From Pseudomonas karstica (GTDB taxonomy: Bacteria > Pseudomonadota > Gammaproteobacteria > Pseudomonadales > Pseudomonadaceae): 64,000 nucleotides of DNA. The notes beneath the pieces are model-generated. The model was not told the origin of the DNA. It saw only the letters and a program-made list of their open reading frames with translations, and searched no databases. Of the stretch, positions 17,809 to 27,438 are shown piece by piece (the first letter of the stretch is position 1; each line of letters opens with the position of its first letter). The position numbers and the translations under genes were made by a program. The DNA is taken from positions 62,001-126,000 of the forward strand of contig NZ_WLYI01000002.1 in the NCBI RefSeq assembly GCF_009707515.1. Reading direction: 5' to 3'.

Positions 17809-19845
17809 ATGTCCAGTGATCCTTTGCTGCAGCCCTATAAGATCAAAAACCTGACCCTCAGAAACCGGATCATGACCACCTCCCATGAGCCCGCCTATCC
17901 TGTCGATGGCATGCCGAAGGATCTGTACCGGGCTTATCACGTTGAACGCGCAAAGGCCGGCGTTGCGCTGACCATGACCGCAGGCTCCGCCGCTGTTTCC
18001 CGTGACAGCCCCCCGGTGTTCAACAACGTGCTGGCGTACAAGGATGAGGTGGTCAAATGGATGAAGGACCTGACCGACGAATGTCACGAACACGGTGCAG
18101 CGGTGATGATTCAACTGACCCACCTGGGCAGGCGCACGCGCTGGGACAAGGCTGACTGGCTCCCGGTCGTATCCTCTTCCCATCGCCGTGAGGCGTCCCA
18201 CCGGGCCTTTCCAAAAAAAATGGAAGACTGGGACATCGATCGCATCATCAAGGACTACGTGGACGCCGCCGAGCGCATGAAGGCGGCGGGGCTCGATGGT
18301 TTGGAGTTGCAGGCTTACGGTCACCTCATGGACCAGTTCTGGTCGCCACTGACCAACGAGCTCGACGGCCCATACGGTGGTTCGCTGGAAAACCGGTTGC
18401 GCTTCACCTTTGATGTTTTGCGTGGAATCCGTCAGCGCTGCGGCGAGGATTTCCTGCTGGGGGTTCGTTACACTGGCGATGAAGACCTGCCAGGTGGCTT
18501 CGGTGCCAAAGACGGAATCCAAATCTCCCACCTGCTCAAGGACAGCGGCCTGGTCGACTTCCTCAACGTCGTTCGCGGGCACATTGATACTGATGCCGGC
18601 CTCACTGATGTGATTCCGATCCAGGGCATGCGTAACTCGCCACACCTGGATTTTGCCGGTGAGATCCGCTCGGCCACCGGTTTTCCGACCTTCCATGCGG
18701 CCAAGATCCCGGACGTGGCCACTGCGCGACATGCCATCGCCTCCGGCAAGGTGGACATGGTCGGCATGACCCGGGCCCACATGACCGACCCGCACATTGT
18801 GCGCAAGATCATCGAAAAGCGCGAAGAGGAAATCCGCCCCTGCGTCGGCGCCAACTACTGCCTGGATCGCATCTATCAGGGCGGTGCCGCGTATTGCATC
18901 CACAACGCTGCAACCGGTCGCGAAACCACCATGCCCCACGAAATCCCCAAGGCGCCAACCCGGCGCAAGGTGGTGGTGATCGGCACCGGTCCGGCAGGCT
19001 TGGAGGCGGCACGGGTCGCCGGTGAGCGCGGCCACGACGTCACGGTATTCGAAGTCGCCGACCAACCCGGCGGGCAGATCCGATTGACCGCTCTGAGCGA
19101 GCGTCGTCGCGAGATGATCAGCATCATCGATTGGCGCATGGCGCAATGCGAACGCCTGGGCGTGAAGTTCCACTTCAACACCTGGGCCGAGGCCGAGACA
19201 GTGTTGGCTGAAGAGCCGGATGTGGTGATCGTCGCCACCGGCGGCCTGCCGCACACCGAGGTGCTCAAGCAGGGCAATGAACTGGTGGTGTCAGCCTGGG
19301 ACATCATTTCTGGCGACATCAAGCCCGGCAAGAACGTGCTGATCTTCGACGACGCGGGCGACCACGCGGCGTTACAAGCGGCAGAGGTCATTGCCAACAG
19401 CGGCGCAACGCTGGAAATTGTCACGCCTGACCGATCGTTTTCACCCGAGGTGATGGCGATGAACCTGGTGCCTTACATGCGCAGCCTGCAGGACCTGGAC
19501 GTCACCTTTACGGTCACGTATCGGGTCGACTCCGTAGAGAAGCACGACGGGCAATTGGTTGCCAACTTCAGCAGCGATTATAGCCAGGTGCATAAACAGA
19601 GAGTGGTCGATCAGGTGGTGATCAACCACGGCACCCTTCCCCTGGACGATCTGTACTTCGACCTGCGCCCCCATTCGAGCAATAACGGCGCGGTCGAACA
19701 GCACAATCTGATCGCCGGAAAAACCCAAAATATCGTGACCAACCCTGAAGGCCGTTTCCAGCTATTCCGGATCGGCGATGCGGTGTCGGCGCGCAATACC
19801 CATGCCGCCATCTACGATGCGCTACGGTTGCTCAAAGACATCTGA
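17809..19845 (+). CDS. NADH:flavin oxidoreductase, TMADH/StcD/DgcA-like N-demethylase
   Basis: A 678-residue flavoprotein. An old-yellow-enzyme-type FMN barrel (to about residue 340) is followed by an iron-sulfur segment and two nucleotide-binding domains (VVVIGTGPAGLEAARVAG near residue 386). This is the layout of trimethylamine dehydrogenase, dimethylglycine demethylase DgcA and the N-methylproline demethylase StcD. The cluster segment reads C345, A348, C351, C363, so one of the four usual cysteines is alanine. The start at 17809 has GGAG just before it; the longer frame upstream covers the operators. It probably removes an N-methyl group from a tertiary amine. The substrate is inferred from the neighbours. 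Confidence 0.88.
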   Translation: MSSDPLLQPYKIKNLTLRNRIMTTSHEPAYPVDGMPKDLYRAYHVERAKAGVALTMTAGSAAVSRDSPPVFNNVLAYKDEVVKWMKDLTDECHEHGAAVMIQLTHLGRRTRWDKADWLPVVSSSHRREASHRAFPKKMEDWDIDRIIKDYVDAAERMKAAGLDGLELQAYGHLMDQFWSPLTNELDGPYGGSLENRLRFTFDVLRGIRQRCGEDFLLGVRYTGDEDLPGGFGAKDGIQISHLLKDSGLVDFLNVVRGHIDTDAGLTDVIPIQGMRNSPHLDFAGEIRSATGFPTFHAAKIPDVATARHAIASGKVDMVGMTRAHMTDPHIVRKIIEKREEEIRPCVGANYCLDRIYQGGAAYCIHNAATGRETTMPHEIPKAPTRRKVVVIGTGPAGLEAARVAGERGHDVTVFEVADQPGGQIRLTALSERRREMISIIDWRMAQCERLGVKFHFNTWAEAETVLAEEPDVVIVATGGLPHTEVLKQGNELVVSAWDIISGDIKPGKNVLIFDDAGDHAALQAAEVIANSGATLEIVTPDRSFSPEVMAMNLVPYMRSLQDLDVTFTVTYRVDSVEKHDGQLVANFSSDYSQVHKQRVVDQVVINHGTLPLDDLYFDLRPHSSNNGAVEQHNLIAGKTQNIVTNPEGRFQLFRIGDAVSARNTHAAIYDALRLLKDI

Positions 19846-19883
19846 AGTCATACTGACGTCTTCAGCGGAGTCAATACGATGTT

Positions 19884-19913
19884 AACCGAAGCCTCTGTAA
19901 AGAGGCTTCGGTT
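19884..19913. terminator. Bidirectional terminator between flavoprotein and proC
   Basis: AACCGAAGCCTCT and AGAGGCTTCGGTT form a perfect 13-bp stem with a GTAA loop, directly between the convergent gene ends. Confidence 0.88.
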
Positions 19914-20701
19914 TATCCGACCTGAAGCCCTTCCCGGGCAACGGCAGCGCCTGCTTGCAACGCCTTACCGACCTGTTCTTCAAAGTGACCTTGCGTCATC
20001 GCTTGCAAAGCAGCGGCCGTCACGCCCTGATAGGCAACCAGGGCATCGATCACCTGCTGGGCATCGCGACTGGAAAGTAGTTGGCTGCTGTTTACAACGA
20101 CATTTTTCGCCGCGAGCTGCGCAATATCAGCCGGTATGCCGGCAACCATCGCCTGGTTGGCCAGTGCCGTCATCAGCAAGGCGGGAAAGGCCGGGCCAGT
20201 ACCCGAAAGTGCGGAGAGGTAATCAATAAAGTCTTCCGCCTGAACCTCGGCGGCAGTACCGACACATTCAAACAAACGCTGCACAAAGCTTCTCGTCGTT
20301 GCCCCTACCTCTCCAAAACAATACCAAGGCGTAAAGGACTGTCCGATTTCTACCGCCGCGTTGGGCATCGCCCGCACGACCACCGAAGCCTTGGTCTGAA
20401 CAGCAATTACCTGCGCCGTGATCCCGGCCATCAGAGAAATGACCGTCTTGCCCGTCGCGTTGATATTCAGGTTGGTGAAATGCTCGGGGCGAACCGCGAT
20501 GATGACAACATCGCTGCGGTTCACCAGCGCCTGGTTATCAGTGACCAGGCACACGCCTTGTTGCGCCAATGGATGGCTGCCCGAACGGTTCGAAATGACC
20601 AGCTTGCCCGCCGGCAACAGTGCCTTCGCCAGCACGGCCTGTGCAATTGAGCCACCCAACCAACCGGTTCCACCAATAATCCCCAGTGTCTCATTGCTCA
20701 T
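19913..20701 (-). CDS. proC: Pyrroline-5-carboxylate reductase family protein
   Basis: A 262-residue member of the ProC family. The Rossmann motif is GIIGGTGWLGGS (usual GxGxxG slightly altered), VRPEHF follows, and the C-terminal dimer block shows SGTGPAF. The housekeeping proC of Pseudomonas lies elsewhere beside yggS, so this is an accessory paralogue. It overlaps the TetR stop by 11 bases and is co-transcribed with it. In a betaine cluster it could recycle or reduce a cyclic imine (pyrroline-carboxylate type) formed on N-demethylation of a proline betaine. That role is inference. Confidence 0.88.
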   Translation of the reverse strand: MSNETLGIIGGTGWLGGSIAQAVLAKALLPAGKLVISNRSGSHPLAQQGVCLVTDNQALVNRSDVVIIAVRPEHFTNLNINATGKTVISLMAGITAQVIAVQTKASVVVRAMPNAAVEIGQSFTPWYCFGEVGATTRSFVQRLFECVGTAAEVQAEDFIDYLSALSGTGPAFPALLMTALANQAMVAGIPADIAQLAAKNVVVNSSQLLSSRDAQQVIDALVAYQGVTAAALQAMTQGHFEEQVGKALQAGAAVAREGLQVG

Positions 20702-21398
20702 TGACTGAGGCCTCATCGAAGGTGTCCGTCAAAGGGATGAAAACCCCAGGCGCTTTTTCGGCATAGCCGAACTTCCCGTAGAAACGATCCAGCTCGCGTT
20801 GCTTGGGGACTTTACCGGTGAAAATACTCACGTAATGAGGTATGCGCTGGAAGCGCACGGTGATCAACTCAGTCGTGTTCATGGAGATATAACCAATCTG
20901 AGTCAGGTAGATCGTTCGGGCCCGCGTATCAGCGCCCTGGCTGTCATAACCGAAGCGTTTGAACATGCTCGCCAAAGCGTTCATGCGCTGCTCGTCGACG
21001 ATCGATACTTGTGCAGAAACTTCACTGGACTGAAGCGCCCAGCTACGCACCGCGAATTCGAATTGTGAATCGAATAACGTGGGGTTAAGCCAGCACTCGA
21101 AAACGTTCAGGATCGCCTCGGAGATACTTTCCGCATAGCTTTCACTTTGCCGGATCATGCCCCCCGTATTGGTCTCCCGCCAGCGTGAAAGCAAGGCGGC
21201 CAGCAGCTGTTCGCGATCCTCGAAAAACCAGTAGAAGCTGGTTCGTGACAAGCCAAGGCGCTTGGCGAGCGGCATGACCCGAACGGCATCGACACCCGAC
21301 TCCTTCAAGGCATCATAAGCAGCTTCCAGCCAACCCTCCGGCGACCCACGCCAACCTGCCTCCTGGGCTTTACCACGGGCCTTCCCTAACTGGGACAT
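20691..21398 (-). CDS. TetR-family regulator
   Basis: A 235-residue regulator with an N-terminal helix-turn-helix (MPLAKRLGLSRTSFYWFF near residues 42-59) and a long C-terminal ligand domain. It begins just downstream of a set of GTAC-centred repeats, which probably allow autoregulation. Similar repeats precede the flavoprotein gene at 17809, so it likely controls both. The proC gene follows with overlap. The ligand may be the amine substrate; this is not visible. Confidence 0.9.
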   Translation of the reverse strand: MSQLGKARGKAQEAGWRGSPEGWLEAAYDALKESGVDAVRVMPLAKRLGLSRTSFYWFFEDREQLLAALLSRWRETNTGGMIRQSESYAESISEAILNVFECWLNPTLFDSQFEFAVRSWALQSSEVSAQVSIVDEQRMNALASMFKRFGYDSQGADTRARTIYLTQIGYISMNTTELITVRFQRIPHYVSIFTGKVPKQRELDRFYGKFGYAEKAPGVFIPLTDTFDEASVNEQ

Positions 21399-21431
21399 CT
21401 CGCCTTACCTTATTCAAAATACGTAACTTAA

Positions 21432-21472
21432 ATGTACTCTGGCGACCTGTAAATGTACACCAAAGTACATTT
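21432..21472. promoter_or_regulatory. GTAC operator array before tetR
   Basis: Three GTAC-centred sites have centres near 21435.5, 21456.5 and 21466.5, spaced 21 and 10 bp. The last two form a perfect inverted repeat, AAATGTAC (21451-21458) and GTACATTT (21465-21472). The spacing puts all three on one helix face. The rest of the 21399-21764 gap shows nothing recognisable. Confidence 0.7.
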
Positions 21473-21764
21473 AGTCGACTTCTCAGCATGGCACCAACCC
21501 CGACAGATTTTCCTTTGTGTGCTCGGCACTCAAGGTCAATGAAAATTTGCGTTTTATACTCAATCCAAATAATTAATTTCAATCAAAAAAATACAGCCTG
21601 ATACAGAGCTCGACTCGCTCCGGGTGAAGCTGATTAGGGCCTGTGGCCAACGGTTGTACCGCATGTCGAAACACTAGGTTTGATCGCCTAAAATGGTGGC
21701 TACTGCACACTGACTTCTGCACAATCTCCAGGCACATAAAACTTATAAAACAGTGACTAACCTG

Positions 21765-22679
21765 ATGAAACTGCAACCCCTGCCGCCACTCAACAGCCTG
21801 GTGGCATTCGAGGCCTCGGCTCGCCACTTGAGCTTCACCCTGGCAGCTCGCGAACTGAACGTTACCCAAGGCGCGATCAGCCGTCAGATACGCATACTCG
21901 AAGATTATCTAGGCACTGCGCTATTTGTCCGTACCACCCGAGAAATCAACCTCACTGCCACCGGTAGTCAATATTACGAAAACATTCTTGGCTCGCTGCA
22001 GCAAATCGTCCACGCCACAGCGGGTGTTCGCCACTGGCAGGGAGCACAGCAGGTCACTGTCGTCACCAGTACGGCAATGGCATCGTTGTGGCTGCTTCCT
22101 CTCGTTTCGGAATTTCAACGCCAAAATGAGGAGATTGACCTGCGTATCATTGCCACCGACCAAGTCAGCGATTTTTCCCGGCTGGACTGCGACCTCGCGC
22201 TTTACTACTGCAGCACGCCGCCGAAGAACATGAAGGTCACGCCGTTGTTCAGCGAAGAGATTTTCCCGGTATGTAGCCCTGCCTATTTAGCGCAGCATCC
22301 AGAGATCGCTGCGCTGGATCGGTTAGGCACATGCACCTGGTTATGGCTGGAGGATCCGCAGCGGGATTGGATCGGTTGGATGGAGTGGTTTCAGCGCCTG
22401 GGCCACCCCGCACCCGAGCCTCGGCGACGCATAAATATCAACAGTTACGCCATGCTGATCCAATCGGCGCTTGCGGGTCAGGGTATTGCCTTGGCCTGGT
22501 CGAGTTTGATCAGCAACCACCTGCAGACCGGAGGCTTGGTGCGGCCGACGCAAACCACCCTGCGTACCGATGCACAGTTCTGCTTGCTCGAACCACAAGG
22601 CAGAGCCCCCAACAGACAAAGCGTCAACCGTTTCTGCCAGTGGCTGATGACCCATCTGAAAGAAACCGTTGACGCTTGA
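21765..22679 (+). CDS. LysR-family regulator, GcvA-like
   Basis: About 304 residues. The N-terminal winged helix carries AARELNVTQGAISRQIRILE; the C-terminal effector domain is periplasmic-binding-protein-like. The PLPPLNSLVAFEASARHLSF opening is typical of the GcvA subgroup. The ATG at 21765 is preferred to a GTG four codons upstream, and neither has a strong ribosome binding site. It converges on the BCCT gene. It may govern the BCCT/Rieske promoter pair, where a large palindrome lies, but LysR genes usually sit divergent from their targets and this one does not. Confidence 0.9.
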   Translation: MKLQPLPPLNSLVAFEASARHLSFTLAARELNVTQGAISRQIRILEDYLGTALFVRTTREINLTATGSQYYENILGSLQQIVHATAGVRHWQGAQQVTVVTSTAMASLWLLPLVSEFQRQNEEIDLRIIATDQVSDFSRLDCDLALYYCSTPPKNMKVTPLFSEEIFPVCSPAYLAQHPEIAALDRLGTCTWLWLEDPQRDWIGWMEWFQRLGHPAPEPRRRININSYAMLIQSALAGQGIALAWSSLISNHLQTGGLVRPTQTTLRTDAQFCLLEPQGRAPNRQSVNRFCQWLMTHLKETVDA

Positions 22680-22794
22680 GTGACTGTTGATCCTGGTACT
22701 GATACGCAAGAAAGATGGGCCCCGGCTTGCACCCGGCGCCCTCTTCATCAGTAACGCTACAATTGGTGCCGATGCGCTTGAGCATGCAACCGGG

Positions 22795-24471
22795 TCATGC
22801 GAGCTCCCGCGGACGCTTCACCGCTGCAAGATTGTCCAGGTAAGCTGGGTAAGGGTCTGCCATCGGCTCACTTGCGATTGGGCGCATGACCTGGCCGTTG
22901 GCAGTGGTGAAGGTGTCAGCCCGCAGGCTGCGGATAAGACTGTAGCCGGTAATGAGCAGGAAAAACGCAATCGGCAGGCCGATGATGATGCTCGCCATCT
23001 GGATTGCGATCAGTCCCCCAGCCAGCAATAACCCCGCCGCGATAGCGCCTTCAAGGAAGCACCAGAGTATTCGAATCCAGTTGGGCGGATTGATGCTGCC
23101 CACGGAATTGAGCATGCACAGCACCTGGGTTCCAGCATCCGCCGCCGTGATGAAATGCACCGCCAGCAGCAAGCAAACGATCAGGCACAACACCGCACCC
23201 ACAGCCGGCCCATCAAGACGCTCGAGCAAGGTGAACATCGCCGACGTGGTTTCTTTCTGGGTCGACTGAAGCACGACCCCGCCTTTAAAAGGTGCCGCTT
23301 CATTCTGCTCAGCCACCGGTAGTTGTGCATAAGCCTGGCGGGCGTGTTGCTCGTCCTTCAATGCTGCGCCACCGAACACCGACATCCACAGGACCGTCAC
23401 CAGCGTAGGCACCACCAAAGCGCCGACAATCAGCTCGCGGACGGTACGACCACGGGAGATCCGCGCGATGAACAAACCTACGAAAGGCCCCCATGTCATC
23501 CACCATGGCCAATAAAAGGCAGTCCAGCTTTTCTGCCAATGGGTATCGGCCTGAGCGTCGGTCCAGAAACTCAAGCCGACGATATGCTGGACGTAGTCAC
23601 CCGTGGCCTCGAAGAAAAAGTTGAAGATGTAACGGGTCGGCCCCAGGCACAACACCACGACCATCAAGCCGAAGGACATCCACATATTCAAGGTGGACAG
23701 GCGCTTCATGCCTTTGGAAAGGCCCGCCACCAGCGACACTGCAGCGATCAGCGTCACCAAAGCGATGATGGACAGTTGCAGGCCGATACTTACCGGCACC
23801 TGGAAGACCTGGTTAAGACCGGTGTTGATCTGTACCACCCCCAGGCCCAGCGATTGGGAAACCCCAAACGCGGTGATCGCCACACCGAGGATATCCACCG
23901 CGTGACCAATAGGCCCATAAATGCGCTGGCCTATAAGCGGGTAAAGAATCGAGCGCAGCGCCAGGGGCAAACCTTTGCAATAGGCAAAGTACGCCAGGCT
24001 CAGGCCGATCATGGTGAAAATAGCCCAGGGGTGCAGGCCCCAGTGAAACAGGGTGAGCCGCATCGCCACCGTTGCGGCTTCGTCGGTCAGCCCTGGGCTG
24101 AATGGGTTACTCGCGTAATGCAGGACTGGTTCTGCAACTGACCAGAAGATCAACCCAATGCCCATTCCGGCACTGAACAACATGGCGATCCATGCACCGA
24201 AACTGAACTCCGGAGTGTCGTTCTCAGCGCCCAGCTTGAGTGTGCCGTAACGCCCGCACGCAAGCATCAACAGTAGACCGAGCAAACCGCTCACGACTGC
24301 CAGATATAACCATTTGAAATTTTCCAGGATTGCATCGGAAGCGGTCTTGAACACCGCTGCGGCCTGATCGCCCTTAAAGGCGCAAAGCAGCACGAAGATC
24401 ACGACAATTGCGACCGAGACTATCGTCACAGTCGGGTTGAGGCCTTTGAACAGGCCACTTTTAGCACGCAT
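22795..24471 (-). CDS. BCCT-family betaine/carnitine/choline transporter
   Basis: A 558-residue secondary transporter with twelve predicted helices. Family signatures MGIGLIFWSVAEP and WWMTWGPFVGLFIARISRG, with the tryptophan-rich quaternary-ammonium site, are intact. GGGAG precedes the ATG at good spacing. Length and the short C-terminus suggest a metabolic importer more than a stress-gated osmoporter such as BetP. It is divergent from the Rieske oxygenase gene across a gap holding a 26-bp palindrome, so substrate uptake and first oxidation are probably induced together. Confidence 0.94.
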   Translation of the reverse strand: MRAKSGLFKGLNPTVTIVSVAIVVIFVLLCAFKGDQAAAVFKTASDAILENFKWLYLAVVSGLLGLLLMLACGRYGTLKLGAENDTPEFSFGAWIAMLFSAGMGIGLIFWSVAEPVLHYASNPFSPGLTDEAATVAMRLTLFHWGLHPWAIFTMIGLSLAYFAYCKGLPLALRSILYPLIGQRIYGPIGHAVDILGVAITAFGVSQSLGLGVVQINTGLNQVFQVPVSIGLQLSIIALVTLIAAVSLVAGLSKGMKRLSTLNMWMSFGLMVVVLCLGPTRYIFNFFFEATGDYVQHIVGLSFWTDAQADTHWQKSWTAFYWPWWMTWGPFVGLFIARISRGRTVRELIVGALVVPTLVTVLWMSVFGGAALKDEQHARQAYAQLPVAEQNEAAPFKGGVVLQSTQKETTSAMFTLLERLDGPAVGAVLCLIVCLLLAVHFITAADAGTQVLCMLNSVGSINPPNWIRILWCFLEGAIAAGLLLAGGLIAIQMASIIIGLPIAFFLLITGYSLIRSLRADTFTTANGQVMRPIASEPMADPYPAYLDNLAAVKRPRELA

Positions 24472-24582
24472 CGGCTATCTCCCTTGTTTTTGTAGTGCAA
24501 CGCCGTACGGGATTGTAATTATCTGCAATATGGGGATTGCGCGATCAACAATGAGTGAGGACGGTCGAGCTGAACAAACCAT

Positions 24583-24608
24583 TTTATCTCATCAATTGAT
24601 GAGATAAA
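24583..24608. promoter_or_regulatory. 26-bp perfect palindrome between BCCT and Rieske genes
   Basis: Arms TTTATCTCATCAA and TTGATGAGATAAA abut with no spacer. A related half site (TTTCTCATCAAT) lies near 24675-24690. It is centred about 125 bases from the BCCT start and 195 from the Rieske start. It is AT-rich and unlike the GTAC sites, so a second regulator is implied. Nothing else is seen in the 24472-24790 gap. Confidence 0.75.
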
Positions 24609-24790
24609 TGCATGCATAACTGGCTGATAATCAGGGGGAAGCTGTGCATTTACTGCAAAATCACATGAATGACTTTTTCTCATCAATCCAGAATTAAAAA
24701 TGGTTTGTCGGCATCCATCCACGCCCTGAACAATCACTCCAGCCACAGGCCATCAAGGCTGACCAACCGTGCGATCTGGAGACAACAATA

Positions 24791-25972
24791 ATGGGCATCG
24801 CAAACCTCATCCCCGTACAAACCCTGGAAGCCGTTCTTGCTCCTATCGAACAGGCCCATGGCTTGACCAACGACTTTTACACCGAGCAGCGCTACTTCGA
24901 GCTGGACAGAGATCAGGTTCTGGGCAGCAACTGGGCGTGCATCGGTTTTGCTACTGACCTGCCAAACAACGCCTACGTCAAGCCGGTGGACTTCATGGGC
25001 CTGCCGCTGCTGATGATGCGCAACCGCGAAGGTGTGGTTCAGGTTTTCCACAACGTCTGCAGCCACCGTGGCGTCAAGTTGGTGCAGGAAGCCGGCACCA
25101 TCCAGGGCATGATTCGTTGCCCATACCACTCGTGGACTTACGACCTGAATGGTGCGTTGCGTGGCACGCCTCATGTCGGCGGAATCAACCAGCATAAAGA
25201 CGAACGCTTCGCCTGCGAGAAACACGGCCTTAAGCCGCTGCGCAGTGCCATTTGGATGGACATGGTGTTCGTCAATCTGTCCGGGGATGCTCCTTCGCTG
25301 GAAGACGCTCTGGCCCCGCTGACCGAACGCTGGGCGCAATTTCTGGGCTCGGATGGCATGGGTCTGCTGCGCCGCGAGACCAACGGCGGCGCGATGGCGA
25401 TTGAGGTCAATTGCAATTGGAAGCTCGCCGTCGAGAACTACTGCGAGGCCTACCACCTGCCATGGATTCACCCAAGCCTGAACAGCTATTCGCGCCTGGA
25501 AGACCACTACAACATCATTTTTGACCAATTCGCCGGCCAAGGCAGCCTTGCCTACAACCTGTCAGACGTCGCGGGCACCCACTTGCCGACCTTCCCATCC
25601 TGGCCGGCTGATCGCATGCGCAATGCCGAGTACGTGTCGTTCTTCCCCAACGTGCTGCTGGGCATCCAGGCCGACCACGCTTTTGCGATGATGCTTGAGC
25701 CGGTAGCACCAGGTAAGACTATTGAACACCTGCGCGTGTTCTATGTAGGCGACGAGGCCCTCAGTGCGCATTACGACGCCGCTCGCAAGGCCGTCCTCGA
25801 GTCTTGGCGGGTAGTGTTCGCCGAAGACATTGCCTCAGTCGAAGGCATGCAAAAAGGTCGCAGCTCGCCGGGTTACAAAGGTGGAGCCTTCTCACCGGAA
25901 ATGGACTTGCCGACTCATTACTTCCACAAATGGGCCGCACGCCAATTGTTGAATAGCGCCGAGAAGGCCTGA
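24791..25972 (+). CDS. Rieske non-heme iron oxygenase, alpha subunit (betaine demethylase type)
   Basis: A 393-residue ring-hydroxylating-type oxygenase. The Rieske [2Fe-2S] ligands are C-S-H near residue 86 and CPYH near residue 108. The mononuclear iron site is NYCEAYHLPWIHP. The bridging acid is glutamate where most of the family has aspartate, as noted for carnitine monooxygenase CntA. Related enzymes (Stc2, GbcA, CntA) oxidise quaternary amines, demethylating or cleaving them. It is the first gene of a five-gene operon and is divergent from the BCCT transporter. Proline betaine is a reasonable but unproven substrate. Confidence 0.92.
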   Translation: MGIANLIPVQTLEAVLAPIEQAHGLTNDFYTEQRYFELDRDQVLGSNWACIGFATDLPNNAYVKPVDFMGLPLLMMRNREGVVQVFHNVCSHRGVKLVQEAGTIQGMIRCPYHSWTYDLNGALRGTPHVGGINQHKDERFACEKHGLKPLRSAIWMDMVFVNLSGDAPSLEDALAPLTERWAQFLGSDGMGLLRRETNGGAMAIEVNCNWKLAVENYCEAYHLPWIHPSLNSYSRLEDHYNIIFDQFAGQGSLAYNLSDVAGTHLPTFPSWPADRMRNAEYVSFFPNVLLGIQADHAFAMMLEPVAPGKTIEHLRVFYVGDEALSAHYDAARKAVLESWRVVFAEDIASVEGMQKGRSSPGYKGGAFSPEMDLPTHYFHKWAARQLLNSAEKA

Positions 25973-25987
25973 GCCGAGGATATCCCG

Positions 25988-27427
25988 ATGAGCATTCAAC
26001 ACTGGCTTAACCATATCGACGGGCAGTGGGTCGATAGCGATCAACACTTGACCATCCTCAACCCTGCCAGCAACCAGCCGGTCGCGACCATGGCCCAGGC
26101 CAGCGTCGCCGACGCCGAACTCGCCCTGCAGGCGGCACGGCGCTGCGCGGATAGCGCCGCGCTTACCCGGGTACGCCCCGCCCAACGGGTCAGCTGGCTA
26201 TTGGAAATCGCCCGGCAGATTCGTCTGGTGGCAGACCAAGGCGCTGAAATCCTTTGCGCGGAAAATGGCAAAACCCTTCGCGATGCGCGGGACGAGTTCA
26301 CTGAAGCGGCGCGCTATTTCGAATACTACGCCGGCATGGCCGACAAGATTGAAGGCATCTCGGTACCGCTGGGCAATGGCTATATGGACTTCACCCTCTA
26401 TGAGCCGATGGGTGTTTCGTTGCAGATCGTACCTTGGAACTTTCCGGTATCGATCTGCGCCCGTTCCCTGGCCCCCGCATTAGCCGCAGGCAACGCGGTC
26501 GTCATCAAGTCGCCGGAACTCTCGCCACTGGGTCTGTGCGTATTGATGCAGGCGATCGAACGCGCCGGTTTACCCCAAGGCGCGGTCAATCTGCTGTGCG
26601 GCCGCGGGCGTGAAGTCGGGGCATTCCTGGCGGCGCACAAAAGCGTTGATCAGATTGTCTTCACCGGCTCGGTACCCACCGGACAAAGCATTTTGCGCGC
26701 AGCAGCAGAGAATGCGGTGCCCAGCGTAATGGAGTTGGGCGGCAAATCAGCGGCTCTAGTGTTCGCCGATGCTGACCGCGAACAACTCTTGGCAAGCGTA
26801 CGCAACGGGATCTTCTTCAATGCCGGGCAGGTCTGTTCCGCGATGTCACGGCTATTGGTCGAGCGCTCTATCTACGACGAAGTGATCGAGCAAGTCGGTG
26901 CTCTGGCACGGGGCTTGAACATTGGCCCAGGTTCGGAGAATGCCGAACTGACCCCGGTGATTTCAGCCGCTCAACTTCAAGGCATTCAGGCAATGTGCCA
27001 ACGCGCCCAACAGGCCGGTGCGAGAGTCGTTGCCGGAGGCGATGCAGTGTCAAGTCTGGCCGGCAACTTCATGCAGCCAACGGTGTTCTGCGATGTTACC
27101 GCGGACATGGAAATCGCTCAAAGTGAAGTATTCGGCCCAGTGTTGGCGATCCTGCCCTTCGACACCGAGGAAGAGGCCATCAGCTTGGCCAATGGCACCG
27201 ACTTCGGCCTGGTGGCTGGCGTATTCACCCAGAATCTGAACCTTGCCCTGCGTTGCTCGCGACGACTGCGGGCGGGCCAGGTGTACGTCAATGAATGGTT
27301 TGCCGGCGGCATCGAGACGCCTTTCGGCGGTGTAGGCCTATCCGGTTACGGTCGCGAAAAGGGTCAGGAAGCGCTCTACAGCTATGTGCGTACCAAGAAC
27401 CTGGCGCTGCGAATCCAGGGCGAGTGA
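25988..27427 (+). CDS. Aldehyde dehydrogenase of the betaine cluster
   Basis: A 479-residue NAD(P)-dependent aldehyde dehydrogenase resembling betaine-aldehyde or succinate-semialdehyde types. It shows IVPWNFP, the FTGS turn, [15 protein letters not shown] and the catalytic cysteine in GQVCSAM. It starts 15 bases after the Rieske gene with GAGGA before it. It may oxidise an aldehyde made by the oxygenase (as malic semialdehyde in carnitine cleavage) or formaldehyde-derived adducts. The operon context does not decide between them. Confidence 0.93.
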   Translation: MSIQHWLNHIDGQWVDSDQHLTILNPASNQPVATMAQASVADAELALQAARRCADSAALTRVRPAQRVSWLLEIARQIRLVADQGAEILCAENGKTLRDARDEFTEAARYFEYYAGMADKIEGISVPLGNGYMDFTLYEPMGVSLQIVPWNFPVSICARSLAPALAAGNAVVIKSPELSPLGLCVLMQAIERAGLPQGAVNLLCGRGREVGAFLAAHKSVDQIVFTGSVPTGQSILRAAAENAVPSVMELGGKSAALVFADADREQLLASVRNGIFFNAGQVCSAMSRLLVERSIYDEVIEQVGALARGLNIGPGSENAELTPVISAAQLQGIQAMCQRAQQAGARVVAGGDAVSSLAGNFMQPTVFCDVTADMEIAQSEVFGPVLAILPFDTEEEAISLANGTDFGLVAGVFTQNLNLALRCSRRLRAGQVYVNEWFAGGIETPFGGVGLSGYGREKGQEALYSYVRTKNLALRIQGE

Positions 27428-27438
27428 GGGGCGACATC

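Noticed and set aside
17731..19254. 507-codon minus-strand frame over the flavoprotein gene
   Set aside because: It shadows a gene with clear domains, start and ribosome binding site.
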